Positions 16,699 to 26,716 of a stretch of DNA of 64,000 nucleotides are shown in pieces (within the stretch, counting starts at the first letter, position 1; every line of letters starts with the position of its first letter). Position numbers and translations under genes: made by a program. Source of the stretch: Sphingobacteriaceae bacterium (GTDB taxonomy: Bacteria > Bacteroidota > Bacteroidia > B-17B0 > Aurantibacillaceae); NCBI GenBank assembly GCA_947480015.1, contig CANKBS010000012.1, positions 41,421 through 105,420 on the forward strand. The letters are read 5' to 3'. The notes below the pieces were generated by a model. That model was not told where the DNA came from and ran no database searches. It saw only the letters and a program-made list of their open reading frames with translations.

Positions 16699-18615
16699 AT
16701 GAATTTACTCTCTGTCAACAATATTTCTAAAGCATACGGTGCCAAGGTCCTTTTTAATAAAATAAGTTTCGGTATTAATTATGGTGAAAAAGTAGCGCTG
16801 GTAGCCAAAAACGGCTCGGGCAAGACCACGTTATTTAAAATTTTAAAGGGCATTGAAATTGCCGATGAGGGTGAAGTTGTTTTTAGAAAAGACATCAGCA
16901 TTGGTTTTTTGGAACAGAATTTTGCCTTTGATGAAAAACTGACCATTCAACAATTAATTGATACGGCCGATAATAAATTTGTGGCTTGTATTCGTAATTA
17001 CGATGCCATTATTAAACTCAGCGAAACCGATTCAAGCGATCAAACGGCCGATAAGCTGGAGATGGCTTTAAACGAAATGAATCTGATCGAAGCCTGGGAT
17101 TATGAAAAAAACATTCATGAGATTTTATCGAAACTCGAGATCAGAGATACAAGTCGGGTGATCAGTACTTTGTCTGGTGGACAAAAAAAACGGGTGGCTT
17201 TGGCTTTAACCTTGATCAATAAACCCAATCTCATCATTATGGATGAGCCCACCAATCATCTGGATATTGAAATGATTGAGTGGCTCGAGAATTATTTACA
17301 GGATGCTTCCATCAGTATTTTACTGGTAACCCACGATCGTTATTTTTTAGATGAGGTTTGTGATAAAATCATTGAAATTGATAATCACGAATTGTATGAA
17401 TACAAAGGAAATTTTGATTATTACCTGGAGAAAAAAGCCGAACGCGAACAAATAACCGATGCCGAAATTGATAAGGCCAGAAACCTGTATCGTAAAGAAG
17501 TGGTTTGGGTGCGCAAGATGCCAAAAGCCCGTGGCACTAAGTCAAAATCGCGGGTAGATGCTTTTTACGAAATTGAAAAAAAGGCCAAACAAAAACGCGT
17601 TGAGAAAAAAATTGAATTAACGGTGAAGATGGAACGCATGGGTTCTAAAATAGTGGAGTTGCATAACATCGCCAAAAATTATCCCAATAAAGTTATTTTA
17701 TCGGAACCCTTTTCTTATACGTTTATTCCCGGTGAAAAAATTGGTGTGGTTGGAAAAAACGGAGTTGGTAAAACCACACTCTTAAATATCATTCAAGGCA
17801 AAGAAGAAGTTGACAAAGGTAAAGTGCAATTAGGCGATACGATTGTGTTTGGTTATTATTCGCAAGGCGGCATGATCATTAATGTGGATAAGCGGATCAT
17901 TGAAATTATTCAGGATATTGCCGAACATATTCCCTTAGCCAATGGTGCCAGTTTATCGGCCTCGCAATTACTCACCCGCTTTAACTTCCCTCCCAATGTG
18001 CAATACAGTTATGCGCATACTTTAAGTGGTGGCGAAAAAAGAAGATTGTTTTTACTTACGGTATTAATGAAAAATCCTAACTTCTTAATATTAGATGAGC
18101 CCACAAACGATTTGGACATTGTGACCCTTCAAACACTGGAAGATTTTCTCGAAGAATTTAAAGGCTGTGTTTTAATTGTATCGCATGACCGTTATTTTAT
18201 TGACCGTTTAGTAGACCATACCTTTGTTTTGGAAGGCAATGGCACCATTAAAGATTATCCGGGCAATTACACCGAGTACCGCAACTGGATCAGCGAACAA
18301 AAAGAGAAAGAAAAAGAACAGCTTAAAATAAATGCAGCTAAACAAAATGAGGCGCCGGTTAAAGTGGAAGTAATTCAGGAAGTTAAAACTGCGCCCGCAA
18401 AAAAATTATCCTACAAAACACAACGCGAATTAGAAGAACTGGAATTAGAAATTCCACAACTGGAAGAAAAGAAACTCGATCTTGAAACGCAATTAGCAGC
18501 AGGCATTAGCGACTATAACGAAATTCAAAAACTTACCGAAGAAATTAAAGTAGTGGCCGATTCGTTGGAATCTAAATCGATGCGCTGGCTTGAGATACAG
18601 GAAGAGTTGTTGTAA
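16699..18615 (+). CDS. uup: ABC-F family ATPase, Uup type
   Basis: 638 residues with two ABC cassettes and no membrane segment. Cassette 1: VAKNGSGKTTLFKIL, LSGGQKKRVALALTL, LIIMDEPTNHLDIEM. Cassette 2: VVGKNGVGKTTLLNII, LSGGEKRRLFLLTVL, FLILDEPTNDLDIVT. They are joined by the long charged ABC-F linker, and the last ~80 residues form the coiled-coil C-terminal domain of Uup (YKTQRELEELELEIPQLEEK). Uup-like proteins act on ribosomes or DNA rather than in transport. The ATG at 16699 is chosen because a TACCTTTG -7-like element lies at 16686-16693, so an upstream start at 16681 would precede the transcript. Confidence 0.9.
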   Translation: MNLLSVNNISKAYGAKVLFNKISFGINYGEKVALVAKNGSGKTTLFKILKGIEIADEGEVVFRKDISIGFLEQNFAFDEKLTIQQLIDTADNKFVACIRNYDAIIKLSETDSSDQTADKLEMALNEMNLIEAWDYEKNIHEILSKLEIRDTSRVISTLSGGQKKRVALALTLINKPNLIIMDEPTNHLDIEMIEWLENYLQDASISILLVTHDRYFLDEVCDKIIEIDNHELYEYKGNFDYYLEKKAEREQITDAEIDKARNLYRKEVVWVRKMPKARGTKSKSRVDAFYEIEKKAKQKRVEKKIELTVKMERMGSKIVELHNIAKNYPNKVILSEPFSYTFIPGEKIGVVGKNGVGKTTLLNIIQGKEEVDKGKVQLGDTIVFGYYSQGGMIINVDKRIIEIIQDIAEHIPLANGASLSASQLLTRFNFPPNVQYSYAHTLSGGEKRRLFLLTVLMKNPNFLILDEPTNDLDIVTLQTLEDFLEEFKGCVLIVSHDRYFIDRLVDHTFVLEGNGTIKDYPGNYTEYRNWISEQKEKEKEQLKINAAKQNEAPVKVEVIQEVKTAPAKKLSYKTQRELEELELEIPQLEEKKLDLETQLAAGISDYNEIQKLTEEIKVVADSLESKSMRWLEIQEELL

Positions 18616-18626
18616 TGGGCGGGGAT

Positions 18627-19385
18627 TTATTTCCCGCTTCCTTTAAATACGGTTTTCATAAAAGAACTTGCAAATACAAAATCAAAAAGTTCTTTGTTGC
18701 TGGTATTTAATATGTCACTTTTGTTGCCGGTCCACCAGTTTTCGCCTTTGTGCACAAACATGATGTTATCGCCAATCTCAATCACCGAGTTCATATCATG
18801 GGTCACAATAATGGTGGTAATCTTAAATTCCTGCGTAATATCCTTGATGAGCTCATCAATCACAATAGACGTTTTTGGATCCAAACCCGAATTGGGTTCG
18901 TCACAAAATAAATATTTGGGGTTATTGGCAATGGCTCTGGCCAGCGAGGCCCGTTTCTTCATCCCACCACTTAATTCGGCGGGATAGAGTGCATTCTTCC
19001 CTTCAAGTTTTACACGTTGCAGACAAAAATTAACGCGGTCGTTTTTTTCTTCTTTACTTAAATCGGTAAACATGTCCAGTGGAAAACGCACATTCTCCTC
19101 AAGTGTTTGTGAATCGAATAAAGCACCACCCTGAAATAACATCCCGATTTCTTTTCTAATCTCCTGTTGTGCTTTCCGGTCGCGTTTAAGAAAATCGACA
19201 CCGTTGTATAAGATCTCGCCTGAATCAACAGCATGCAGGCCCACCATGAGTTTGAGGATGGTTGTTTTCCCGCAACCACTTTCACCAATAATTAAATTTG
19301 TTTTGGAAGGATAGAAGGAAAAGGAAACGTCTTTTACCACTTGCCTCTCTCCAAAACTTTTATTGATATTTTTAATTTCGATCAA
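18627..19385 (-). CDS. mlaF: Mla-type ABC transporter ATP-binding protein
   Basis: 252 residues with Walker A GESGCGKTTILKL, signature ELSGGMKKRASLARAI and Walker B YLFCDEPNSGLDP, the asparagine-containing form typical of the MlaF group. MlaF powers phospholipid movement between the inner and outer membranes with MlaE. It overlaps mlaE by 4 bp. The substrate-binding MCE protein MlaD is not next to it; it may lie elsewhere. The gene converges on uup with only 11 bp between. Confidence 0.92.
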   Translation of the reverse strand: MIEIKNINKSFGERQVVKDVSFSFYPSKTNLIIGESGCGKTTILKLMVGLHAVDSGEILYNGVDFLKRDRKAQQEIRKEIGMLFQGGALFDSQTLEENVRFPLDMFTDLSKEEKNDRVNFCLQRVKLEGKNALYPAELSGGMKKRASLARAIANNPKYLFCDEPNSGLDPKTSIVIDELIKDITQEFKITTIIVTHDMNSVIEIGDNIMFVHKGENWWTGNKSDILNTSNKELFDFVFASSFMKTVFKGSGK

Positions 19386-20128
19386 CGGATCAAGAATAAA
19401 TAAGTTAGGATTAGGCTGAATAATAAAATCAAAATGCTGCTGTAAACCACTGCGTTGGTGCTGCTTTTACCTACTTCCAAAGCGCCACCGGAGGTATGGT
19501 AGCCATAATAAGAAGAAACAGATGTAATGATAAATGCAAAAACTAACACTTTTGTGAAAGAGTAATATAACTTCCCGGGGTCGAAAAAAGCCTGGATGCC
19601 GAAAACATAATCATACGTTGAGAACGCTGCAGACGGTAGACAGGCCATTAAGTATCCACCGGAGATGCCAAGAAACATACTTAAGGCAATAAGCACAGGA
19701 AAAATAAGGATAGCCGCTGCAATCTTTGGAAAAATTAAATAACCCGCCGAATTAATTCCCATGATCTCTAAGGCATCAATTTGCTCTGTGATGCGCATGG
19801 CGCCAATTTCAGAAGCAATGTTAGAACCGATTTTTCCTGCCAAAATTAAACACACCACGGTTGGACTAAATTCCAACATAATACTTTCGCGGACCGTAAA
19901 TCCAATGGTATAACGAGGAATTAATGGATTATCGATATTACTGGCAGTTTGAATGGCAATAATTCCGCCCATAAAAACAGAAATAATGGCTACAATGGGT
20001 AAGGATGAAATACCCATGGCATCGATCTCAAAAATTATCTGACGACCATACACTCTGAATTTCTGTGGGCGCTGGAACACCCTGCTCATAAGCATGAAAT
20101 AACGGCCTATGTGAAAAAATAACTTCAT
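19382..20128 (-). CDS. mlaE: Mla-type ABC transporter permease
   Basis: 248 residues, about five membrane segments. Family marks are IFVFMGGIIAIQTA-like sequence at VFMGGIIAIQTASNI, LILAGKIGSNIASEIGAMRITEQIDALEIMGIN (the MlaE signature) and SSYYGYHTSGGALEVGKSSTNAV near the end. It forms the inner-membrane core of the MlaFE phospholipid transporter. The start MKLFFHIGRYFMLM fits the family. Co-transcribed with mlaF. Confidence 0.92.
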   Translation of the reverse strand: MKLFFHIGRYFMLMSRVFQRPQKFRVYGRQIIFEIDAMGISSLPIVAIISVFMGGIIAIQTASNIDNPLIPRYTIGFTVRESIMLEFSPTVVCLILAGKIGSNIASEIGAMRITEQIDALEIMGINSAGYLIFPKIAAAILIFPVLIALSMFLGISGGYLMACLPSAAFSTYDYVFGIQAFFDPGKLYYSFTKVLVFAFIITSVSSYYGYHTSGGALEVGKSSTNAVVYSSILILLFSLILTYLFLIR

Positions 20129-20252
20129 GGATGTTTGACGGTTTTATTTTGTCTCCTTACAATTGCTTTGTTTATACCCTGTATTCAGGCTTTTTAAGCC
20201 CATTAACAAAAAATAAAAGTACTAAAATAATCGCTTATATTTGTGTTATACT

Positions 20253-20402
20253 ATGATCAAACGTTATCTCCTCATATTTTCAATTTTCGCCATTCTCGTG
20301 TCAACCATGGAAGGCTGTTTTCTGCAAAAAAACCGCTGCGACTCCTGTCCGGGTGTTTCTAAACATAAAAAAGTACGCAAACACAATAAGGGCTCTTTAT
20401 AA
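20253..20402 (+). CDS. 49-residue lipoprotein-like peptide
   Basis: The short frame starts MIKRYLLIFSIFAILVSTME and continues GCFLQKNRCDSCPGVSKHKK to a very basic end. It looks like a lipoprotein signal with Cys22 as the lipid site, leaving a mature peptide of about 28 residues with two more Cys (CDSC) and many Lys. TATATTTG lies at 20236-20243, a good Bacteroidota -7 element about 10 bp before the start. Tiny Cys/basic lipoproteins of this form are frequent in Bacteroidota, but I know no function. Confidence 0.65.
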   Translation: MIKRYLLIFSIFAILVSTMEGCFLQKNRCDSCPGVSKHKKVRKHNKGSL

Positions 20403-20413
20403 TTCTGTTTTCA

Positions 20414-21295
20414 TTAATACTTCGAAGCGCCCATCCCTGAAGTCTCAACCGGCTGCCAGGTGGTTTTAATTTCCTGAAGATCCATAATGAGATAAGGATG
20501 TTGATTTTCATCTTTTGTCCAATCCTTATTCCAATGAAAAAAACGTTTTACATTAAGTGATGCGTTTTGTTGCATGGTTTTTAGTTCTTCTTTGTTGGAG
20601 CGAGCATACACCAAAGCATTCGCATCCATGTGCGAAGAAAAATGAGTATGCAGTTCCTTACTTGAACCTGTTAAAACATTTACCACGCCGGCTGGAAGAT
20701 CGGATGTGGCAAGCACTTCAGTAAAGCTCACGGCACATAAAGGCAATGATTCGGAAGCTAATAGCACGCAGGTATTTCCTCCACAAATAACTGGGGCCAT
20801 TACCGAAATTAAACCAAGCAATGAACTTTTTTCGGGCGCAATGATGTTTACTACGCCCATGGGTTCAGGTGCCGAGAAATTATGAAAGGGTCCGCTTACA
20901 GGATTGACCGCACTAAACAGAGCCTGGTATTTATCGCACCAGCCGGCATAGTGTACCAAACGATCGATGCTTTGAAACACTTCCTGTTCGGCGGCTTTTG
21001 CAGTGAGTCCTTGTAATACCAGTTCTTCTATAAACTGGGCCTTTCTGCCTTCCAGTAGTTCGGCAATGCGGTATAAGATCTGTCCCCGGTTAAAAGCAGA
21101 CCTTGCTGCCCAGCCTTCAAAGGCCGTGCGGGCCGCTACCACCGCGTTACGTAAATCTTTGCGCGATGCTAAACACACATTGGCGAGGAGTTCTTTTTTC
21201 TTGTTTTTTAAAGCATAAAAGCGACCGCTTTCGGTACGGGGAAATTGGCCTCCAATAAAGATCTTATAGGTTTTCAGGACATTTAAACGGCTCAT
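20414..21295 (-). CDS. Half-length aldehyde dehydrogenase-like protein lacking the catalytic Cys
   Basis: 293 residues against about 480 for active ALDHs. The N-terminal coenzyme-domain part is clear: FIGGQFPRTESGR, AVVAARTAFEGWAARSAFNRGQILYRIAELLE, PEPMGVVNIIAPEKSSLLGL and LATSDLPAGVVNVLTG. After HMDANALVY the chain diverges and ends in GMGASKY; there is no GQxC catalytic motif and no Glu-containing EMGGK-type loop. Short ALDH relatives of this form are known beside deoC and a full ALDH in other bacteria; neither partner is visible here. Probably a non-catalytic protein, or an old degenerate copy. Confidence 0.75.
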   Translation of the reverse strand: MSRLNVLKTYKIFIGGQFPRTESGRFYALKNKKKELLANVCLASRKDLRNAVVAARTAFEGWAARSAFNRGQILYRIAELLEGRKAQFIEELVLQGLTAKAAEQEVFQSIDRLVHYAGWCDKYQALFSAVNPVSGPFHNFSAPEPMGVVNIIAPEKSSLLGLISVMAPVICGGNTCVLLASESLPLCAVSFTEVLATSDLPAGVVNVLTGSSKELHTHFSSHMDANALVYARSNKEELKTMQQNASLNVKRFFHWNKDWTKDENQHPYLIMDLQEIKTTWQPVETSGMGASKY

Positions 21296-21510
21296 AAACA
21301 GAATAAAGACTAAAGATACTTATTAGAATTAAAAAAAGAATGAAAACTTTTTAAGAAAAACTTGCCGGCCAAGATTAGTCCTAAAGAAACATCTAATAAA
21401 GTGATTCAAAAAAATAATGCTGTTTAATTTGCCGGTAAATTATTCTTTAATCGAAATAAACGGCAGATTGTTTTTTATAAAAATAAAAAATTACGCATGA
21501 GTTTAAAATT

Positions 21511-21610
21511 CCGTGAGCGCCAGGATTGAGCGTCTGTTTGAGCTCCTTTTTGCTTCCGGAAATTATCAGGCAAAAAGAGCGAGTCGCGAAAGCCCGCCCG
21601 GGCGCCCAAA
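21511..21610 (-). repeat. TTTGGGCGCC-type structured element (reverse orientation)
   Basis: Read on the minus strand it begins TTTGGGCGCCCGGGCGGGC at 21610, has a central part with TTTCCGGAAGCAAAAAGGAGC, and ends TCCTGGCGCTCACGG, like the end CCCTGGCGCTCA of the 36721 element. It is shorter, and the GGCTCA-hairpin-GCCCT module is missing or decayed. The remaining 21296-21510 is AT-rich with no gene seen. Confidence 0.7.
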
Positions 21611-21640
21611 TAAAGAGATTACTCTTTTATGGTTGACTAA

Positions 21641-23377
21641 TTAAAATGGCACAAAACTTAAGCCGATCATGAAATTAAAACGTTGACTCGGGTAGCGGTC
21701 CCAGCGATAATACCGTGAATTGGCAATGTTATTAAACCTACCAAAGAAACTCAGCATTTTGCTGAAACGGTATTCGCCTTCAAAATTTAAATCGGCCCAG
21801 CCGTTAATTTGTTTTGGTTTATAAACCACATCGCCGTTGTCGTTGCTTTGTGAAAGTGACCATTGATTTCCCATAAAAAACAAATCGGCTTTAAGAATGA
21901 TTTTGCTGCTCAGATTATAAATACCCGACATCGTTAAATCAAAATCGGGTTTGTGATAGGCTCTGGTTAGTGTTTTTGTTTTGTAGATATAGTAATTGCC
22001 TTTGCCGATGAGATTGAGTTTTTCTCCGGCCTGGTATTTTAATTGGCCGTTCACTGTTAAAATACTAGCATTATCATAAACAACTGCAAACTGATTGTAA
22101 ATGGAATTGATTCCCGAATAATCGGTCACAAAAAAATGCAGGTTATCGTATTGAGCATAACTTAAACTGGCATCGTATGACATGCGGCTACTTAGATTAC
22201 CACGGAGACCTCCAAAAAGATTATATTTATTGTTGGTGTTTTTATAATTCAGTGTTGTATCAACAAAGGGATTTTCTTTACTCAGGCTTCTGAAACTATT
22301 TTTAATCAAACCTCCTTTTACACCGGCATAAGGTATGATCATGCTTTCATAAATATCGTAGTGAATATTTAACTGTGGGAAAAAATAAAATTTCGTAGCG
22401 CCCTTAAAGTTATCGAGTGTTCCGGTTAAGCCCATATCGGCATGCCATTTTTTACCGTTGGCCTCAAAAGAAGGATTAATACTCATGATGAGGTCGTTCA
22501 CTGTATCATTGGCCTGTTTATGATTATAATAATCCGTCAGAAAATTAATGTTGAATTTTTCTTTGTTCAGGTACATATGTCCCTGAGCATTTAACTTAAT
22601 ATTGTTTTCCGACTCACGGTACAAATTGGTGAGATTATAAAAACTTAATTGAATGTCGTGATTAATATGTGTACTGTCGGTATAATGGCTAAGCAAACGG
22701 ACCTTTGGTTCTAACAATTGATAGCGTTGTTTGGTATAATTATTGTCTAGTTTGTTTAAGTTGGGATCGTAACCATAATAATGAATCGCATTTCGCTCAT
22801 AATTTAAATCGCCACTCAGCGTGTGTTTTTTATAAAAGTGTTTTCCGAACACATTCACTTCGTTATCACTAAAACCACCGTATCCAACATTATCCAAGTG
22901 CGTTGTGCTCGAAAAATGTTTTAAATGTGCGCCATAATTGTTTTCTCGCGAACGGGTGTTACCATACCAGAATTCACCATAAGGCATGTTGTAAAGTGGA
23001 CCATAACCAACTTTCAACAAGCCGTGATATAATTTTGGCAGGGGTTCATTTTGTAATTTGGCGGCTTCAATCGATTTGGCATTGTATTTGGCAAAGATGG
23101 GTTTGCTCGAAATACCATATTTGATATTTTCAATACGCTTAACACTGTCTTTAATTTCAGGTAGATCAGAAAACTTAATAGCGTCTTTAATCGTAGGCTG
23201 AAACTCACTTGGAACCTGGTAATTTAGGTCGTTTAAGCCGGTTTGAGCCATGCTGGCCAGGGTGTAGAACAGTGTGAGGAAACAAATCAAAAGCCATTCA
23301 ATCTGTCTCTTTTTACGCTTGTTAAGTAGCGGAGGCGTTTTCGTTTTTTTCTCCATATAGGTTTTACCTGAGCTCAT
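21641..23377 (-). CDS. Outer-membrane beta-barrel protein (TonB-dependent-receptor-like)
   Basis: 578 residues. A hydrophobic segment at about 27-45 (IEWLLICFLTLFYTLASMAQ) acts as the signal; the unusually long basic N-terminus suggests the true start may be the internal MEKKTKTPPL. The rest is a run of aromatic beta strands ending in FNFMIGLSFVPF, with the terminal Phe typical of outer-membrane barrels. No TonB plug domain is visible, so it is a barrel rather than a full receptor. It lies 5 bp after the TPR gene and is surely co-expressed. The role is unknown. Confidence 0.75.
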   Translation of the reverse strand: MSSGKTYMEKKTKTPPLLNKRKKRQIEWLLICFLTLFYTLASMAQTGLNDLNYQVPSEFQPTIKDAIKFSDLPEIKDSVKRIENIKYGISSKPIFAKYNAKSIEAAKLQNEPLPKLYHGLLKVGYGPLYNMPYGEFWYGNTRSRENNYGAHLKHFSSTTHLDNVGYGGFSDNEVNVFGKHFYKKHTLSGDLNYERNAIHYYGYDPNLNKLDNNYTKQRYQLLEPKVRLLSHYTDSTHINHDIQLSFYNLTNLYRESENNIKLNAQGHMYLNKEKFNINFLTDYYNHKQANDTVNDLIMSINPSFEANGKKWHADMGLTGTLDNFKGATKFYFFPQLNIHYDIYESMIIPYAGVKGGLIKNSFRSLSKENPFVDTTLNYKNTNNKYNLFGGLRGNLSSRMSYDASLSYAQYDNLHFFVTDYSGINSIYNQFAVVYDNASILTVNGQLKYQAGEKLNLIGKGNYYIYKTKTLTRAYHKPDFDLTMSGIYNLSSKIILKADLFFMGNQWSLSQSNDNGDVVYKPKQINGWADLNFEGEYRFSKMLSFFGRFNNIANSRYYRWDRYPSQRFNFMIGLSFVPF

Positions 23378-23382
23378 GTTAT

Positions 23383-26300
23383 TTATTTTGGTAATTCAAC
23401 GCTGCTGCTTGGGGCGGCTTTTAAACCTTCGTTCTCTTCTTTAATTTGTTTAAACAAAGCGCTATCCTTTTTAGTTTGATTAAATTCTATTTGTAGGTCC
23501 TTAACAGGTGCCGCATTGTTTGTCGGATCTTGTTTCTTTTCCAGGGCTTCTTTGACATCCAACTCAAGCATGCGTTTTTTAGCCTCATCACTGTATTCCT
23601 GTTTTGGTTTACTGTCAATAATGGTTTCTAATATCACGCGGGCATCGGCATCTTCTTTCGTGGCCAGATACGTATCGGCCAATAACAACATGGCCTTGTT
23701 ACGCCAGTCATCATCGCTATACTCATAGCTAATGAGTTTGGTAAGTGTTTTAACAGCCTCTTTATAATCTTGCTTGGTGTGCTGAATTTTGGCAATATAA
23801 TAATAGGCCTCGGCTCCACTCACATTTTTAGCGGCCTTGGTCATGGCTTTAAATTCTAACAATGCATCATCATACCGTTTGGTTTCGTATAACGATTTTG
23901 CTTTAATGTACTTGGCTTCGCTCAATTGTTGAGGGGTTAGTTTCTCGGTGTTTAAAACCTTTCCGCATTCGGTAAGCGACAGTTCAAACTCATTGAGATA
24001 AAAAGAACAGCGCATGGAGCCAAACATACCGGCGCTTTTATTGGAAGGTGTTTCAGCAAAATCTTGTAATTGTAAAAACAATGGAAGCGCTTCGTCGTAC
24101 TTTTTATCTTTATAAAGTAAATAACTCGTTTTGGCCAGAGCTACTTCACTATAAACCCCCCGTGGTCTTCCTATAATAAACCGGTAGCCTGCCATGGCTT
24201 TATCCATGATGTTTTTGCTGTAGGCGCATTCGGCATAATTAAATTGAGCTTCGGCAATGTGTTTGCCGCTAGGAAACTTACTCATATACGTTTCCCATTT
24301 AGGCATGGCCAGATCACAATTCTTTTCAGTGTAAAAAGCATCATAAGCGGTTTTGAAAGTGGCTTTTTCTAACTGATCGTCGCTGAGCGGATTTCCAACC
24401 GATGCAAAGTATTTTTGCATCTCATCCACATTGCCTTTGGCCTCAAATATTTTTTTAATAGCCTCTAACACATCTTTAGCGGCTTCGCTTTTAGTGTCCT
24501 TCTGAACAAATTTATCGTAGTATTCAAAGGCTTTGTCGTCCTGTTTCCGCCCGTAATAAATATTTCCTAACTGCGCATAACAATTAGAGGCAAAAGATGA
24601 ATTAGGATAATTTTTTAAAATGCGCTCATAATAAATAATGGCATTTTCTTCGTCCTTCACATTATTATAATAGGTCTCTGCAATTTCATTCAACGACGCA
24701 CTTAAATAGGGAGAAGCCGGGTAGCGCGATTCAATCTTTTTTAATTCGGCAATTTTATCGGTATAATTTTTATTCAAACCGTCGCATAAAGCTTTTTGGT
24801 AAAGACTGTAATCCATGTCCTGCTTGTTCATGCCTATGGCCACCTTATAAAGGTCAGAAGCCTGCGCAAAATCGCGGTTCATAAAATAACAATCGGCAGC
24901 ACGAATATTCGCGTCTACAATTTTAGCGTCCTCATATTTAATTTTCGATAATAAAAATTTACGGAAAGAAATATTGGCATTGGTATAATCCTCCTTTTCT
25001 TTGCGTTGAAAATAAGCATAACCAATGGCGTAATTACTCAGGTCATATTCCTGTAACATAGTAGCACCTTGAATGACCTGAAACTTTTTCCAGCCTTCAA
25101 TGGCCGTTGTATAGTCTTTTCTTAAATAGGAGATCTCACTCAGCCAGTATTGGTTGAGAGAATTTAAGCGCATATCGGTATTTTGTGCCAGCGATTTTTT
25201 AAATTGTTTTTCGGCATTAAGCAAATCGTTATTGTTAAAGTACTCAACGCCTTTAAAATAAATGAGTTTTTGATAGGTCACTTTTAAAATCGGATCAATG
25301 CTTTCTAAAGTCTCGATACTTTTTATAGCTTGATCATAATTTTTAGTGGTTGAATACACATTAACCAAAAAAGTATACACCTCATCTTTCCGTGGTGAAT
25401 TGGGGTATTCTTTCAAATACTTGGTAAAGCCTTTCACCGCTTCGTTATAGGGATTAAAATCCAATTCATAACTCAGTTTCGCAAAACTGAACAAGGCGTC
25501 TTCTGTAATTTTTTTATCACCAATGGTTTGATACGCGCTATAAAAATCATTTTTGGCTTTTAGTTTATCGCCAATTTTAATATGACAGTCGGCCATGTGA
25601 TACCAGGCGCTTTGAGCCAATGAATCTTTGCCTTCGGTAGCCTTTTCAAAATTGGCACTGGCCCTTACACAATCGTTTGTTTTATAATAACAATAACCCA
25701 ACACATAATTACCTTCCGCATTTAAGCCCGAACCCAATTCGGTTTTTTTCAAATACACCAAGGCTTTGGCATAATCTTTTAAGTTAAAATAACTCTCACC
25801 AATCATGCGATTGATTTCGCCTTCATTCTGAATGTTGGCGCTGTCGTTTAATAATTTGGGCGCGTCTTTTACTACCTTATCAAATTTGCCCTGAATAAAA
25901 GAGATCTGCGTAATATAATAAGGCACCACTGAGCCAAAGGTTTCGGTGCCAACCAAACGGGTAAATCCTTTTAAAGCACTTTCGTAATTTTTTTCCTTGT
26001 AATCCAAATGCGCGTAATAATAAACTGCCGGAAACTGGTATTTATTGGCCACATCTTTTATCTCAAAAAAATCGGCGCGGGCCTTAAGGTCATTTACCAA
26101 TTGCAAATAACTGTAACCACGTTTAAAATAAAGTTCGGCCAGATCTTCTTTACCCAAACGGTAAATGTCAACCTTTTCAAGGTTTTCAAGGGTTTCAGGG
26201 TATTTCTTTTTGCGGAAATTTGAACGGCCTAAATAAAGATAGGCATTGTTTATTTTTGTGCTGGATGGATTTTTTTCAATAAAATCGCGCATCAACCATT

Positions 26301-26559
26301 CCGAATCCTTGTTAAATAACTCAATACCACAGGCCGCTGCATAATACTTAGCGTCCATACGAAGTAAAGCCGACTTACTTATTCTTGCGCATTCTACAAA
26401 ATCTTTCTGAGCATTGGCATACTGTTGTTTATCAAACAGCTCAACACCTTGCTTGTACAGAACATCGGGATCGGCATAAAAAGCAGAGCGTTGCGCTGAT
26501 GAAAACAAACAAGAAAAAGTAAGCAACAGCGTGCTGCCGGTTTTTAGTAGGAACTTCAT
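23383..26559 (-). CDS. Large periplasmic tetratricopeptide-repeat protein
   Basis: 1058 residues with an N-terminal signal (MKFLLKTGSTLLLTFSCLFS...SAQ) followed by about twenty or more TPR-like helical pairs over the whole length, for example AELYFKRGYSYLQLVNDLKA and SSFASNCYAQLGNIYYGRKQ. The C-terminal ~60 residues are charged and without repeats. Such proteins serve as scaffolds; no enzyme domain is seen. It is paired with a barrel protein directly downstream and lies divergent from ftsE, so a role at the envelope is likely. Confidence 0.85.
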   Translation of the reverse strand: MKFLLKTGSTLLLTFSCLFSSAQRSAFYADPDVLYKQGVELFDKQQYANAQKDFVECARISKSALLRMDAKYYAAACGIELFNKDSEWLMRDFIEKNPSSTKINNAYLYLGRSNFRKKKYPETLENLEKVDIYRLGKEDLAELYFKRGYSYLQLVNDLKARADFFEIKDVANKYQFPAVYYYAHLDYKEKNYESALKGFTRLVGTETFGSVVPYYITQISFIQGKFDKVVKDAPKLLNDSANIQNEGEINRMIGESYFNLKDYAKALVYLKKTELGSGLNAEGNYVLGYCYYKTNDCVRASANFEKATEGKDSLAQSAWYHMADCHIKIGDKLKAKNDFYSAYQTIGDKKITEDALFSFAKLSYELDFNPYNEAVKGFTKYLKEYPNSPRKDEVYTFLVNVYSTTKNYDQAIKSIETLESIDPILKVTYQKLIYFKGVEYFNNNDLLNAEKQFKKSLAQNTDMRLNSLNQYWLSEISYLRKDYTTAIEGWKKFQVIQGATMLQEYDLSNYAIGYAYFQRKEKEDYTNANISFRKFLLSKIKYEDAKIVDANIRAADCYFMNRDFAQASDLYKVAIGMNKQDMDYSLYQKALCDGLNKNYTDKIAELKKIESRYPASPYLSASLNEIAETYYNNVKDEENAIIYYERILKNYPNSSFASNCYAQLGNIYYGRKQDDKAFEYYDKFVQKDTKSEAAKDVLEAIKKIFEAKGNVDEMQKYFASVGNPLSDDQLEKATFKTAYDAFYTEKNCDLAMPKWETYMSKFPSGKHIAEAQFNYAECAYSKNIMDKAMAGYRFIIGRPRGVYSEVALAKTSYLLYKDKKYDEALPLFLQLQDFAETPSNKSAGMFGSMRCSFYLNEFELSLTECGKVLNTEKLTPQQLSEAKYIKAKSLYETKRYDDALLEFKAMTKAAKNVSGAEAYYYIAKIQHTKQDYKEAVKTLTKLISYEYSDDDWRNKAMLLLADTYLATKEDADARVILETIIDSKPKQEYSDEAKKRMLELDVKEALEKKQDPTNNAAPVKDLQIEFNQTKKDSALFKQIKEENEGLKAAPSSSVELPK

Positions 26560-26716
26560 TAATTAAAAAATCAGGTATTATTTATCTCAATAAATTTACT
26601 TTTCTTAGTCGTGTTGAATGGTCGTAAGCCCATGCAGTTATTAACCCGACAATGTTGATATTGGTATAAGTAAAATGCCAGAGAAAGTAACAAACATTTT
26701 AACTTAGAAGTTTATT

